A stretch of DNA of 20,823 bases from Pseudomonadota bacterium (GCA_023428245.1 JAEYYX010000056.1:1-20823), one strand, 5' to 3'. Shown: positions 6,155 through 14,587, counted from the stretch's first letter. Notes: a model not told the origin generated them from the sequence alone. Numbers and translations: made by a program.

Positions 6155-6790
6155 ATGCTTCTCACTCTAAGACTCGTGCACTCGTGTTCCCTCCTCTTCG
6201 TTCTGGGGATTGCAGCTTCGTTGCCTTCCTGCGGTGGAAGCGACGAGGCGGGCGATGGGGGGGCGGGTGGAACGTCCTCAGTTGCTCCTGCGGGCGGGGA
6301 AGGTCCTTCACTCCCTTCGGCAAGCGGTGGCAGGACTTCCGCTCCAGCGATCGGCGGGAGTACATCAGTCCCCCTCCCGGCAGACGACCGAAAGCTGACC
6401 GAGCTGACGGACGAAGAGGGTGAGGTTCTCTGTTTGTCACTCGCAACGCCCGACATCATCTTTGGGCGCTGCGACGTTCTCGCGATGCTCGTGGCTCGCG
6501 AAGAAGGTGAATCACGCTATGCGGACGAGTGCGCGAGATTGCGTGACGCGTGCGTTGCATCTCGGGACCAGGGGAACGTGGACCTCGAGTGTAAGAACTT
6601 TCCGCGAACGCTTGGCGAAACGTGCCAGGCAACGGTGGGCGAGTTCAAGAGCTGCTCCGCGGCGATCCCGGCGCCAGAAGCGCTGCTCGGCTGTTCTCTG
6701 AGCTATGCGGAGGCTCGGGCCTATGTGGTCGGCCCTCCTCCCGACACATCGGCAGTACCGGAATGTGAGTCGCTGAACGCTTGCTATTAG
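6155..6790 (+). CDS. Cys-rich putative lipoprotein
   Basis: A 211-residue protein with a lipoprotein signal peptide ending in LPSC (Cys26). A low-complexity Gly/Ser/Ala/Pro linker (about residues 27-80) is followed by a C-terminal domain with roughly ten Cys (LCLSLATPDI, FGRCDV, DECARLRDACVAS, LECKNF, GETCQATVGEFKSCSAA, LGCSLSY, PECESLNACY). Linker-plus-Cys-rich outer-membrane lipoproteins are abundant in myxobacteria and mostly uncharacterised. The start is uncertain: GTG at 6134 is in frame and has GAGG adjacent, whereas ATG 6155 gives a tidier signal sequence. It lies 51 bp after the split kinase, but there is no functional hint of a link. Confidence 0.75.
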   Translation: MLLTLRLVHSCSLLFVLGIAASLPSCGGSDEAGDGGAGGTSSVAPAGGEGPSLPSASGGRTSAPAIGGSTSVPLPADDRKLTELTDEEGEVLCLSLATPDIIFGRCDVLAMLVAREEGESRYADECARLRDACVASRDQGNVDLECKNFPRTLGETCQATVGEFKSCSAAIPAPEALLGCSLSYAEARAYVVGPPPDTSAVPECESLNACY

Positions 6791-6851
6791 CAGGAGATGT
6801 AGTTCGGAACGACTGCACCAAACGGGCGCGGGGAGCCTCGAGAGTGTGCTC

Positions 6852-6893
6852 TGACAAAATTCTTTCACTTCCCGGTTTCGCGAAGCTTCTGTA
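6852..6893 (+). repeat. Upstream element, copy B
   Basis: Second copy of the 6101-6142 element. It ends 27 nt before an ATG at 6921 that carries an excellent ribosome binding site (AAGGGAG, 7 nt upstream) but lies in the wrong frame for the large gene that follows. The rest of 6791-6948 shows no gene. Confidence 0.45.
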
Positions 6894-6948
6894 GAGATCG
6901 GGGAGAAAGGGAGTTCTCTCATGGAAGCTGTTCGCACTCGGTTGTTCG

Positions 6949-9900
6949 ATGGAACGGGGCGAGCCTGCGGAGGACTCAGTTCGAGCGACCACGTTGGAGG
7001 CCACGACACCCATCTCGCTCAGTATGCCGGTGCCGAAAGGGCGGCAACTGAAGCAGTTTGGGCTGATCGGACTCGACGGAGTGACGCTCGAAGACCGAGC
7101 ACGGACCGAACGAGTCGACGGGGGATTTGCCGCGATCGCCAATACTCGAAGCGGCCAGGTGACCGTTGGAGCCGATGCCCATTCGGGGTCGATTCTCGCA
7201 GTGGGCAATGCGCTGCTCCGAGACCGCGCGACCGTTCACGGCTCGCTGACGCTCGGCGGGCAACGGCTCAATCAATCCGTGTGGACGGTCGAGGGGGAAC
7301 AACAAACGGGCGTCCCCCTCGCGACGGAGCCCTTGAACCTTGTTTTTCAGCAACCAACGACCGCGCAGCCCTTCGTCCGGTTGGAGCCTGGCCAAGCGCG
7401 CCCGACCCCTCTGCCGCCCGGTCGCTACCAGGGCCTCGATCTCAAGAGTCGGGCCACCTTGACTCTCACCGCGGGCCAATACTTCTTTGGAAGCGTGAAT
7501 ATTGAGCCGGATGCGAACCTTCGCATTCAGGACACGAACGGTCGAGTCTTTCTCGTTGTCAGCAACTCACTTGTCGTCAAGCCGGCATTCCAACGAGTCG
7601 GCGGAGGTTTCCCGAATCTTCAGGTCGCCTACTCCGGAACGTCGCAAGCGACGCTTACAGCGCCGTTTGCCGGCTGGGTCATTGCTCCGCGTGCGCTCAT
7701 CAACCTGGAGGTCATGGGCACCAAGGTTCACGAGGGAGCATTCTTCGGCAAGTCCGTTCGACTCGCTCCGGGCGTGACGCTGCGGCATCGCCCGATGCCC
7801 TGGCTTGTTCAAACGGTCTCGGTGACTCCGGCTCAGGTCTGTCCTGGGCAAAGCTTCGAGGTCGCAGCGCAGACCGGAAACGTTGGTCTGCCGAACGACT
7901 CCGTGAAGGTCTTGATCGACCGCGTGCCCGTCACCCGCTACGTGGATCAACTCTTCGGAAATCCGGGGCCTCGCGAGATCACTGTTGTTGCGAAAGCGTC
8001 GGGCGGACTCATCGACTCGCAAGTCGCGACCGTCGAGCTTGTCGCCTGTCCAAACAGCGGACCTTTCCCTCAGCTCGTGTTCGAGGAGAATATCCTCGAG
8101 CAGGACTCGATCCATGTCAGCGTCCTCAACGCTGCCGACTTCGAGGACGGGACCCAGCGCTATACCTTTGACTTCGGCGATGGCGACGTCGTTGAGAGCT
8201 CCTTTCCGTCTGTCACTCACGACTACACGGACTCTTTCGGCGCGGACGAGGAATACCGGGCGTTTCTGATCAAGGTCACCGTCCAGCGTACGGGACTCGC
8301 GGATGTCCAGGCTTCGCGCACCGCGCTCGTTTGGAACACCTACGCCGTGACCAAGAAGCGTGGCTCCATTGAGCCGCCGACGAGAGCGACGACGGATTCG
8401 CTGAGGAAGTCGGAGGGCAATTGGGTAGGTTCGGCAAGAATCGGCAACCGCGAACCCGAGACCCTGAGTGTCGATTCGATGCGGATCGACCAGGTCCCCT
8501 GCGACGGGGATATGCCGGTCATCCCGGGCTCCGTCACTTCGCTTGCCCGTACCGTACAGCCCGGAGGTTCGACGCTCGTATCCTTCACCGTCCCCATGAG
8601 CGCGATCGGAAGCGGCGTCTGTGGCGTTCAGACTCACTTCTTCGGATCCGTGGCGAGCGGACCGCTCGCAAACTCCTCGGCCTATTTCGAGGTCCCGAGG
8701 ACGGGCTCAACGACGCCTGTCGATCCAACTCAGCAAGCGCTCCTCGACTATCTCGTCGAAAACCAGCTCGTTGCGAATCCGGACAGAATTTCGGGTCGCG
8801 AGATCGCGGAGCTCTATCGACAGCGCCGCATTCGCTATTCGATTGCCCAGCAGGCTTTCTACCAATCGGCACCCGGCCCAACCGGACCGGAATGCGATCC
8901 TCAGGATCTGAGCGATATTCCTGGAGTCGGCTACTCCTGCCTTCCGACGAGCGAGTTCACGACCGACGCCGCGTCCTACATCGCCAACGCATACAAGGGC
9001 GACGCTGTGCTCATCCACGCCTGCGGTTTCGTCACGGATATGTTCCAGAAACTCGATCCACCTCAGAAGTATTCGCACAGCGGCATGATGATCCGCAACC
9101 AGGACCAGCTCCGGCACTCAACGGGCCAGGATAGCTGGCTGATGACCCACGGGATCGGTCTTGGCGGTCTCCCCACGGAAGGAATCGAGGAAGAAGCTTT
9201 GCGCTATTTCTGGCCCGGTCCTATCACGGCCTCGATCCCCGAGGCGTTCGAGATCGGTGTCAACGCAGCCTCGCCGGAAGGAAAAGACTATTCGGTCTTT
9301 GGATTCAACCGGAATTCGGCTCGCTGCCCCGGCGACGCATCGATCGTATTCCCTCGCCTGGTCAAACCGGCTCCGCAGCACGAAGCGAGCACTCGACCGC
9401 GCTTGATCGCCGCCGCCGAGGAGGCAAAAGAGATCGAAGGCCATTACCGGTTCTCCGTGTATTCTGACGCCACCATCATCGGCTCCGACGATCCGAATGC
9501 GCCCGCATGGGGACCGCAGCCGACAGTCTGTTCGGCGTTCGTACGGCAGTCGTTGGTCAATGCTGGGATCACGGTGGACGCGGACAAGGCATTCCCCCTG
9601 CCGAGCTCGGTGACCCCGACGACGCCCGACGGCATGTACCACTACACCGAAGCGGAACGCCTGGCCGCGGCTGAGGCTTTGGCCGCCTGGCTCCGAAACA
9701 TGGCCCGAACGCCCTTCACTGAGATCAACGATGAGTTTTGGTGGGCAACATCTCTCGGCTTGGGGGGAGGCGGAGCGCTGATCGGATTGGCCATCGGCGG
9801 TCCCGTCGGGGCTTTGCTCGGGGCGGCGGCGGGGGCGTTCGTGAGTCTCTTTGTCGGCCCGGGCGACGTCGTGCAGGCGGGGACGGATACTCCCAATAAG

Positions 9901-10908
9901 ATCGCTAACCAGTTCGCGAACTGCTTTGCGTCGGACTTCTGCGCAATCGAAGCGAATAGCAGCACGGCGTGGCGCGAGCCGGGCACCGGCGTCGCTCTGA
10001 GCCCTGATGACCTGATGAATCATTTCGACGCTCCGGAGCAAGGCGGCGTCTACGGCTACCACGAGCCTCTCGTGTACCGGACCGCGCGCTTCCGTCGCAT
10101 CTATCGCTGGGAGCCGCCCGCGGGACCGGCTCCGCGCACCCTGAATGGGCGCGTCGAGGCGAACGGAACCCCGACCGAGGATGCTCGCGTCGAAATCCCA
10201 AGTCTTGCGGTCACGGTCCAGAGCGACTCGAACGGTCACTTCTCGTTCGACAACGTTCCGTTCGGACCGGTCGTCGTGCACGCTTCGAAGACGATCAATA
10301 GCGTCTTTTATGAGGTCGATCGTTGCTATGAACCTCGCGATCCAGACCTTTGGCAGGAGATCGATTGTTCGACCTTCCTACCCTTGAGCGTCGCTCCGGT
10401 CCTGGAAGTCGTCCTCCCGATCTCGCTTCCCGACCCCGCGTTCCGTAGGGTAACCGTGACCGGGCGAATGACCGCTGACGACTGCGATTGCATCCCGCCC
10501 GCTTTCACCAATCACGACTACGCGTCGAGCCCTCTCCACGCCGTCTGTGACGTAGGACCGAACACCCCGGTTGCGCCGCTCGAGTTCACGCTGAGCCGAC
10601 TGTGCGCTGACGAGGTGGGGCTCGAGGTCATGGGCAATTGTGTCCTCCTCCCTGGTGGTTCTGTTCAAGTGACCATTAACGCCACCTTCTACAACGCCGC
10701 CAACAATAACGGGAGCTGTGGTGGTACGAGTGTCGGAGCGCAGCGAGTCTTCACCCAGCTCATCGGTCCGGGCAGAACCGAAGACTTTTACACTCCGGCG
10801 CTCACAAATAACGGAGTTTGCATCGCTGTGCCATTCCCTGTGCCCTACGAATGCAGCAATCGTGGCACATTCACAGACGTCGAAGGGACCAACCAAACAG
10901 CGCCATGA
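6949..10908 (+). CDS. Large multi-domain surface protein with putative permuted papain-like domain
   Basis: A 1319-residue product. Domains as read: residues ~40-285, a beta-solenoid-like DUF7305-type region (repeated short strands, AGWVIAPRA); ~290-365, an Ig-like domain; ~380-460, a PKD-like domain with YTFDFGDGD; ~600-900, a putative circularly permuted papain/NlpC-P60-like (YiiX-type) domain with KYSHSGMMI (His710) preceding PTVCSAFVRQSL (Cys861), the His-before-Cys order expected of permuted members; ~937-973, a Gly-rich hydrophobic segment; ~1063-1114, a carboxypeptidase-regulatory-like beta-sandwich (LNGRVEANGTP...GHFSFDNVPFG); then a Cys-containing C-terminal region. It should be exported, yet ATG 6949 has no signal peptide. 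Just upstream in the same frame lies a lipobox-like LFALGC without any start codon, while the best ribosome binding site serves ATG 6921 in another frame. The N-terminus is therefore damaged or misread. Its stop overlaps the next start (ATGA). Confidence 0.8.
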   Translation: MERGEPAEDSVRATTLEATTPISLSMPVPKGRQLKQFGLIGLDGVTLEDRARTERVDGGFAAIANTRSGQVTVGADAHSGSILAVGNALLRDRATVHGSLTLGGQRLNQSVWTVEGEQQTGVPLATEPLNLVFQQPTTAQPFVRLEPGQARPTPLPPGRYQGLDLKSRATLTLTAGQYFFGSVNIEPDANLRIQDTNGRVFLVVSNSLVVKPAFQRVGGGFPNLQVAYSGTSQATLTAPFAGWVIAPRALINLEVMGTKVHEGAFFGKSVRLAPGVTLRHRPMPWLVQTVSVTPAQVCPGQSFEVAAQTGNVGLPNDSVKVLIDRVPVTRYVDQLFGNPGPREITVVAKASGGLIDSQVATVELVACPNSGPFPQLVFEENILEQDSIHVSVLNAADFEDGTQRYTFDFGDGDVVESSFPSVTHDYTDSFGADEEYRAFLIKVTVQRTGLADVQASRTALVWNTYAVTKKRGSIEPPTRATTDSLRKSEGNWVGSARIGNREPETLSVDSMRIDQVPCDGDMPVIPGSVTSLARTVQPGGSTLVSFTVPMSAIGSGVCGVQTHFFGSVASGPLANSSAYFEVPRTGSTTPVDPTQQALLDYLVENQLVANPDRISGREIAELYRQRRIRYSIAQQAFYQSAPGPTGPECDPQDLSDIPGVGYSCLPTSEFTTDAASYIANAYKGDAVLIHACGFVTDMFQKLDPPQKYSHSGMMIRNQDQLRHSTGQDSWLMTHGIGLGGLPTEGIEEEALRYFWPGPITASIPEAFEIGVNAASPEGKDYSVFGFNRNSARCPGDASIVFPRLVKPAPQHEASTRPRLIAAAEEAKEIEGHYRFSVYSDATIIGSDDPNAPAWGPQPTVCSAFVRQSLVNAGITVDADKAFPLPSSVTPTTPDGMYHYTEAERLAAAEALAAWLRNMARTPFTEINDEFWWATSLGLGGGGALIGLAIGGPVGALLGAAAGAFVSLFVGPGDVVQAGTDTPNKIANQFANCFASDFCAIEANSSTAWREPGTGVALSPDDLMNHFDAPEQGGVYGYHEPLVYRTARFRRIYRWEPPAGPAPRTLNGRVEANGTPTEDARVEIPSLAVTVQSDSNGHFSFDNVPFGPVVVHASKTINSVFYEVDRCYEPRDPDLWQEIDCSTFLPLSVAPVLEVVLPISLPDPAFRRVTVTGRMTADDCDCIPPAFTNHDYASSPLHAVCDVGPNTPVAPLEFTLSRLCADEVGLEVMGNCVLLPGGSVQVTINATFYNAANNNGSCGGTSVGAQRVFTQLIGPGRTEDFYTPALTNNGVCIAVPFPVPYECSNRGTFTDVEGTNQTAP

Positions 10909-11249
10909 GGAAAACCGCCATTCGCTTCGTCCCTTCTTGGGTCGCCCTTCTCCTACTAGGGGTCGCGGGGTGCAACGGCGATGGGCCGCCGAGCACTCTG
11001 GCCCGTCTCGGTGCCCCTTGTGAGGATTGTTCGAAGTGCGTACCGAGCATCGAACCCTGTGAGTGCCGGACCTGCGTGAGTACGGCCTTTGATTCGGAGC
11101 GATCCGAGATTCTTGCCTGTAACCGCGCTGACCTGAAGTGGCAAACGCGCTATGAGTGTCCGGGCGGCGGCTCTGTGGAGTGCGATGGCGGGGGATTTCG
11201 GTTGACGTGTCTGGACGAGGACGGAAACGACGTTCTGGACCAGAACTAG
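10905..11249 (+). CDS. Small Cys-rich putative lipoprotein
   Basis: A 114-residue protein starting at ATG 10905, inside the stop of the preceding large gene (ATGA), which argues for translational coupling. The signal peptide ends in the lipobox GVAGC (Cys23). The mature part has about ten Cys, including CEDCSKC, CECRTC and a C-terminal CLDEDGNDVLDQN with a DxDGNxxxD calcium-loop-like motif. No family was recognised; it may be an accessory or anchoring partner of the large surface protein. An upstream in-frame ATG at 10818 is inside the large gene and is rejected. Confidence 0.78.
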   Translation: MRKTAIRFVPSWVALLLLGVAGCNGDGPPSTLARLGAPCEDCSKCVPSIEPCECRTCVSTAFDSERSEILACNRADLKWQTRYECPGGGSVECDGGGFRLTCLDEDGNDVLDQN

Positions 11250-12184
11250 AACGTATCTCAGAACCTCCGCGGCTTCGCGAACGCCCGCCGAGATGCGCTC
11301 TAGTCCGGAAGGCCTTTGGGTTCTTCGCATTGGTCCTGAGTCTCGGCGGGCCGATATCGTGCGTCCCGGAAGGAATTCCTGCACCGCTCACCGGTCCGTG
11401 CGACGCGAGCTGTGTTCTTGCGAGAACCCTGCTCATTTCCTCCGCTCGAGGATCCTGCGGCGGGGTGCTCTGGTCTGAACGAACGAAAACCTACATTCTG
11501 ACCGCCGCCCACTGCGCGCGGGGAACAGTCGTCGTCCACGCCCCCTCGGGCAAAATGAAGATTCCTGTCGACCAGGATGCTTCGGCGAGCGTGGCTCCGG
11601 GCAGCATTCGCGATCTCATCTTACTGCCGATTCGGGGCGCTTTCCCGAAACGCACCCGAAGTCCCTTACCTGTGCTTCCCGAGGGCGAGTTTCTCCTGAG
11701 CCGACTCGACGGTGAGGAATCTCGCGTGTTTGAGAGCATCCCGCTCAGACTTCACGAGCAGCGGGACCTCTCGGCGGAGTTCGAATCCGATGGCCACGAG
11801 CTCTGCTTCGGTTCGAGCGGCTCGCCTGTGTGGCGTCGCAGTCGAGACGGATTCTTACTCTATGGACTTGTCTCGTCTGGGTCGCGAGAGTGCAAAGGTC
11901 ACGCACAGGTGATTCGGGTCGAAGCGCTCGCCTGGAACAAGCCGTCCATCGGTCCTGCCAGCGGTCCGCGCTGTGCAGCGTGCATCGAGGAGCTAGGTGC
12001 CGGACTAGGGGCCTGCGTCACGGCGCTCGAGCGGTGCAAGAGAAACTTGATCTGCCGAACCGCGCTGGAGGACTTGAGGTCGAACGTGGCTACCAACGGA
12101 CTCACCCCAAACCTCAGGCGATGCGTTGAAGCGAACGGCTGCGCCGGTGTCTGCGGGAGACCGAGGGCTGCTCGTAACCCATAG
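11207..12184 (+). CDS. Trypsin/V8-like serine protease, putative lipoprotein, N-terminus uncertain
   Basis: An S1-type chymotrypsin-fold protease. His lies in ILTAAHC (codon at 11510), Asp probably in SIRDLILLP (11612), and Ser in CFGSSGSPVW (codon at 11816; the GSSGSPV form resembles V8/glutamyl-endopeptidase-like members more than GDSGGPV). A ~70-residue C-terminal extension has about eight Cys (CAACIEEL, ACVTALERC, CRTALEDL, GCAGVCG) and may be a disulfide-rich binding module. The frame is open from 11156, but no start gives a sensible signal peptide. ATG 11293 in the neighbouring frame begins MRSSP, and removing one base near 11305-11309 joins it to KAFGFFALVLSLGGPISC, a near-ideal lipoprotein signal. 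GTG 11207 is given only as a placeholder; a one-base frameshift or sequence error is likely. It follows the lipoprotein gene and may belong to its operon. Confidence 0.72.
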   Translation: MSGRGRKRRSGPELERISEPPRLRERPPRCALVRKAFGFFALVLSLGGPISCVPEGIPAPLTGPCDASCVLARTLLISSARGSCGGVLWSERTKTYILTAAHCARGTVVVHAPSGKMKIPVDQDASASVAPGSIRDLILLPIRGAFPKRTRSPLPVLPEGEFLLSRLDGEESRVFESIPLRLHEQRDLSAEFESDGHELCFGSSGSPVWRRSRDGFLLYGLVSSGSRECKGHAQVIRVEALAWNKPSIGPASGPRCAACIEELGAGLGACVTALERCKRNLICRTALEDLRSNVATNGLTPNLRRCVEANGCAGVCGRPRAARNP

Positions 12185-12310
12185 ACCTCGATCAACTCGC
12201 GCCGTTTGCGCACCCTTCAATCTGGGTCCTTCGCTGGGATGGCTGAGGACTCCTTGTGCGGAGGGCGAAGATTCTCTGCGTGTGGGAGGCTCGTGCTTGT
12301 GTGTGGCAGA

Positions 12311-12343
12311 TGTGCGGGTCCTCACTCGTGAGGACCCGACACA
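12311..12343. terminator. Strong hairpin between convergent genes
   Basis: CGGGTCCTCAC (12315-12325) and GTGAGGACCCG (12328-12338) are perfectly complementary. The outer TGTG/CACA bases extend the stem by four pairs with one bulged A. It sits near the middle of the 300-bp gap (12185-12485) between the protease and fghA, which point at each other, so it fits a bidirectional terminator although neither side has a T-tract. Nothing else was recognised in that gap. Confidence 0.5.
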
Positions 12344-12485
12344 GGATCGCTGGTTTGTTGCCCGCGGAGAGAGCCTTGTCGAGGCGGAGCGGTGTGCTTC
12401 TGCCCGAGACAGATTCGAACGAAACGCGGGGCCTTGACCGATCCCGCGCGGCGCAAGAGCAAGGCACTCCGTGACCTCTCGGACC

Positions 12486-13358
12486 TTACATTCGTAAGCG
12501 TTCGGCGTGCCAGGCGATGTGGGAATCCATGAAGGTCGAGATGAAATAATAGCTGTGATCGTAGCCGGGTTGCCGCCGCAGGGTCAGCTGGACGCCTTTC
12601 TGCTCACAGACTTGTTCGAGGAGCTCGGGCTTGAGCTGTGACTCGAGGAAGGGATCGGCCGCGCCCACGTCGATGAGTAAAGGTTTGTCGCAGCCCCGCT
12701 CGAAAATGAGCGCGCAAGCGTCGTGCTCGAGCCAGGCGCTCCGGTTTTCACCGAGGTAGGCCGAAAAGGCGCGGCTGCCCCAGGGGACCTCAGAGGGCCG
12801 CACGATCGGAGAGAATGCGGAGACGGACTCGTAGAATTCTGGATGCCGGAGCGCGAGTGTGAGCGCACCGTGACCGCCCATGGAGTGGCCGAAGATGCCG
12901 CGCCGACCCGAGAACCGCCGAAGCGCGGGCTCGATCAGCGCGGGGAGCTCCTCGCGCACATAGGATTCCATCCGATAGTTCTCGCTCCAGGGACTCTCCG
13001 TCGCGTCGAGATAGAAACCAGCGCCCTGCCCGAGATCATCTTTTCCGGGAGCGTCCGGAACGTGTTCGCCGCGCGGACTCGTGTCGGGCCAGACCACGAT
13101 CACCCCGTGCCGCGCGGCCCACATTTGCACGCCCCCTTTGGTCACGCAGTTTTCCCATGTGCAGGTGAGCCCCGATAAAAAATACAAGACAGGACAGTCT
13201 CGGCCCTCAGGGACGCTCGGCTCGAAGACGGCGAACTCCATGGGCGTCCCGGTCTCCCGGCTCTCATGAACATAGACGCTCTGGACGCCATCGAACGACT
13301 TCCAGCGCTTTTTAAGAGTTGCGCCCGGTGGCGGCGATTGGTTCTGTGATGCGTGCAT
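12486..13358 (-). CDS. fghA: S-formylglutathione hydrolase
   Basis: A 290-residue cytosolic esterase-D-family hydrolase. It cleaves S-formylglutathione to formate and glutathione, the second step of glutathione-dependent formaldehyde detoxification. Family motifs: YFLSGLTCTWEN, the nucleophile elbow GHSMGG (Ser159), Asp235 in GAADPFL and His268 in GYDHSYYF complete the triad; GAGFYLDAT and the C-terminal HIAWHAERL are also typical. The length is normal for the family. ATG at 13358 has AAGGG about 7 nt upstream. It lies 17 bp downstream of adhC on the same strand, the classic two-gene operon. Confidence 0.95.
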   Translation of the reverse strand: MHASQNQSPPPGATLKKRWKSFDGVQSVYVHESRETGTPMEFAVFEPSVPEGRDCPVLYFLSGLTCTWENCVTKGGVQMWAARHGVIVVWPDTSPRGEHVPDAPGKDDLGQGAGFYLDATESPWSENYRMESYVREELPALIEPALRRFSGRRGIFGHSMGGHGALTLALRHPEFYESVSAFSPIVRPSEVPWGSRAFSAYLGENRSAWLEHDACALIFERGCDKPLLIDVGAADPFLESQLKPELLEQVCEQKGVQLTLRRQPGYDHSYYFISTFMDSHIAWHAERLRM

Positions 13359-13375
13359 GATTGACCCTTGGTCGC

Positions 13376-14488
13376 TCAGTCGTACACGACGACCGAACGG
13401 ATGCTCTCGCCTGCGTGCATGAGATCAAAGCCACGGTTGATGTCGCTCAGGGAAAGCTGATGCGTGATCATGGGATCGATCTCGATCTTGCCCTCCATGT
13501 ACCAGTCGACGATCTTCGGCACGTCTGTGCGGCCCCGCGCTCCACCGAACGCGCTCCCGCGCCAGACTCGTCCGGTCACGAGCTGAAACGGCCTGGTGGA
13601 GATTTCCTGACCCGCGCCGGCCACGCCGATGATGACGCTCTCGCCCCAGCCTTTGTGACAGCACTCGAGCGCTTGGCGCATGACGTCGACCTTGCCGATG
13701 CACTCGAAGCTATAGTCCGCGCCACCCCCCGTAAGATTCACGAGATGCGGAACGAGGTCCGCTCCGAGCTCAGCAGGATTCACGAAATGAGTCATCCCAA
13801 ACCGCTCCGCCATCTCGCGCCGAGCGGGATTGATATCGACGCCGACGATCATGTTCGCGCCGACGAGTCGGGCGCCCTGCACGACATTGAGCCCGATGCC
13901 TCCCAGTCCGAACACGACGACATTGGATCCCGGCTCCACCTTGGCCGTGTGAATGACCGCACCGATGCCTGTGGTGACGCCGCAACCGATGTAGCAAACC
14001 TTGTCGAACGGGGCGTCCTCCCGAATCTTCGCGAGAGCGATCTCAGGCAGAACCGTGTGGCGCGAGAAGGTCGACGTGCCCATGTAGTGCAGAATCGGGC
14101 GGCCATCGAGCGAGAAGCGCGACGTCCCATCCGGCATCAAACCCTTGCCCTGCGTCGAACGAATCGCCTGGCACAGGTTGGTCTTCGGATTGAGACAATA
14201 CTCACACTCGCGACACTCTGGCGTATAGAGCGGGATGACGTGGTCTCCCTTCTTCAGGCTGCGGACGCCCGGCCCCACATCGACCACGACCCCCGCGCCC
14301 TCATGCCCCAGGATCGCCGGGAAAGCGCCCTCCGGATCCGCTCCGCTCAAAGTGAACTCATCGGTATGACAGATCCCCGTGGCGCGGAGCTCAACCAAGA
14401 CCTCGCCGGCCTTTGGGCCCTCGAGATCGATGGTCTCAATGCTGAGCGGTTTTCCGGCTTCGAATGCGATTGCGGCTTGCGTCTTCAT
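13376..14488 (-). CDS. adhC: S-(hydroxymethyl)glutathione dehydrogenase / class III alcohol dehydrogenase
   Basis: A 370-residue zinc-dependent medium-chain dehydrogenase that oxidises S-hydroxymethylglutathione with NAD(P) to S-formylglutathione, the substrate of the downstream fghA product. Catalytic zinc ligands are Cys40 (TGICHTDEF), His62/Glu63 (GHEGAG) and Cys169 (YIGCGVTTG). The structural zinc site is Cys92, Cys95, Cys98 and Cys106. The Rossmann motif GLGGIG (194-199) and Asp218 suggest NAD preference. Length and motifs are those of the class III family, and the gene looks intact. A GGAGG-containing stretch precedes the ATG at 14488. A small palindrome at 14552-14566 upstream might be an operator. 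Confidence 0.95.
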   Translation of the reverse strand: MKTQAAIAFEAGKPLSIETIDLEGPKAGEVLVELRATGICHTDEFTLSGADPEGAFPAILGHEGAGVVVDVGPGVRSLKKGDHVIPLYTPECRECEYCLNPKTNLCQAIRSTQGKGLMPDGTSRFSLDGRPILHYMGTSTFSRHTVLPEIALAKIREDAPFDKVCYIGCGVTTGIGAVIHTAKVEPGSNVVVFGLGGIGLNVVQGARLVGANMIVGVDINPARREMAERFGMTHFVNPAELGADLVPHLVNLTGGGADYSFECIGKVDVMRQALECCHKGWGESVIIGVAGAGQEISTRPFQLVTGRVWRGSAFGGARGRTDVPKIVDWYMEGKIEIDPMITHQLSLSDINRGFDLMHAGESIRSVVVYD

Positions 14489-14551
14489 CGTCTCTCTTTC
14501 CCTCCGGCTTTCGGTTGACCCCGTGGACCTCGGGCAGGGTTGCAGGGAGAG

Positions 14552-14566
14552 GCTTGAGATTCAAGC
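14552..14566. promoter_or_regulatory. 15-bp palindrome upstream of adhC
   Basis: GCTTGA, spacer GAT, TCAAGC: a perfect 6-bp dyad with a 3-bp centre, 64-78 nt upstream of the adhC start in the 99-bp gap after the MFS gene. It could be an operator for control of the formaldehyde operon, or chance. Confidence 0.25.
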
Positions 14567-14587
14567 ACGAGGTCGGAGAGAGGTTGA

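Noticed and set aside
9118..10281. A 387-codon open frame on the minus strand, and another at 7567-8637
   Set aside because: Both lie opposite the 1319-residue gene, are Arg-rich and lack recognisable domains; they are shadows of the real frame.
12400..12430. GATTCGAAC, the reverse complement of a tRNA T-loop (GTTCGAATC)
   Set aside because: The flanking bases do not form a T-stem and no acceptor or anticodon arm can be built; no tRNA.
13361..14518. A 385-codon open frame on the plus strand
   Set aside because: It is antisense to adhC, whose motifs and zinc ligands are complete. The composition is the mirrored codon pattern of a high-GC gene and no protein motif is visible.
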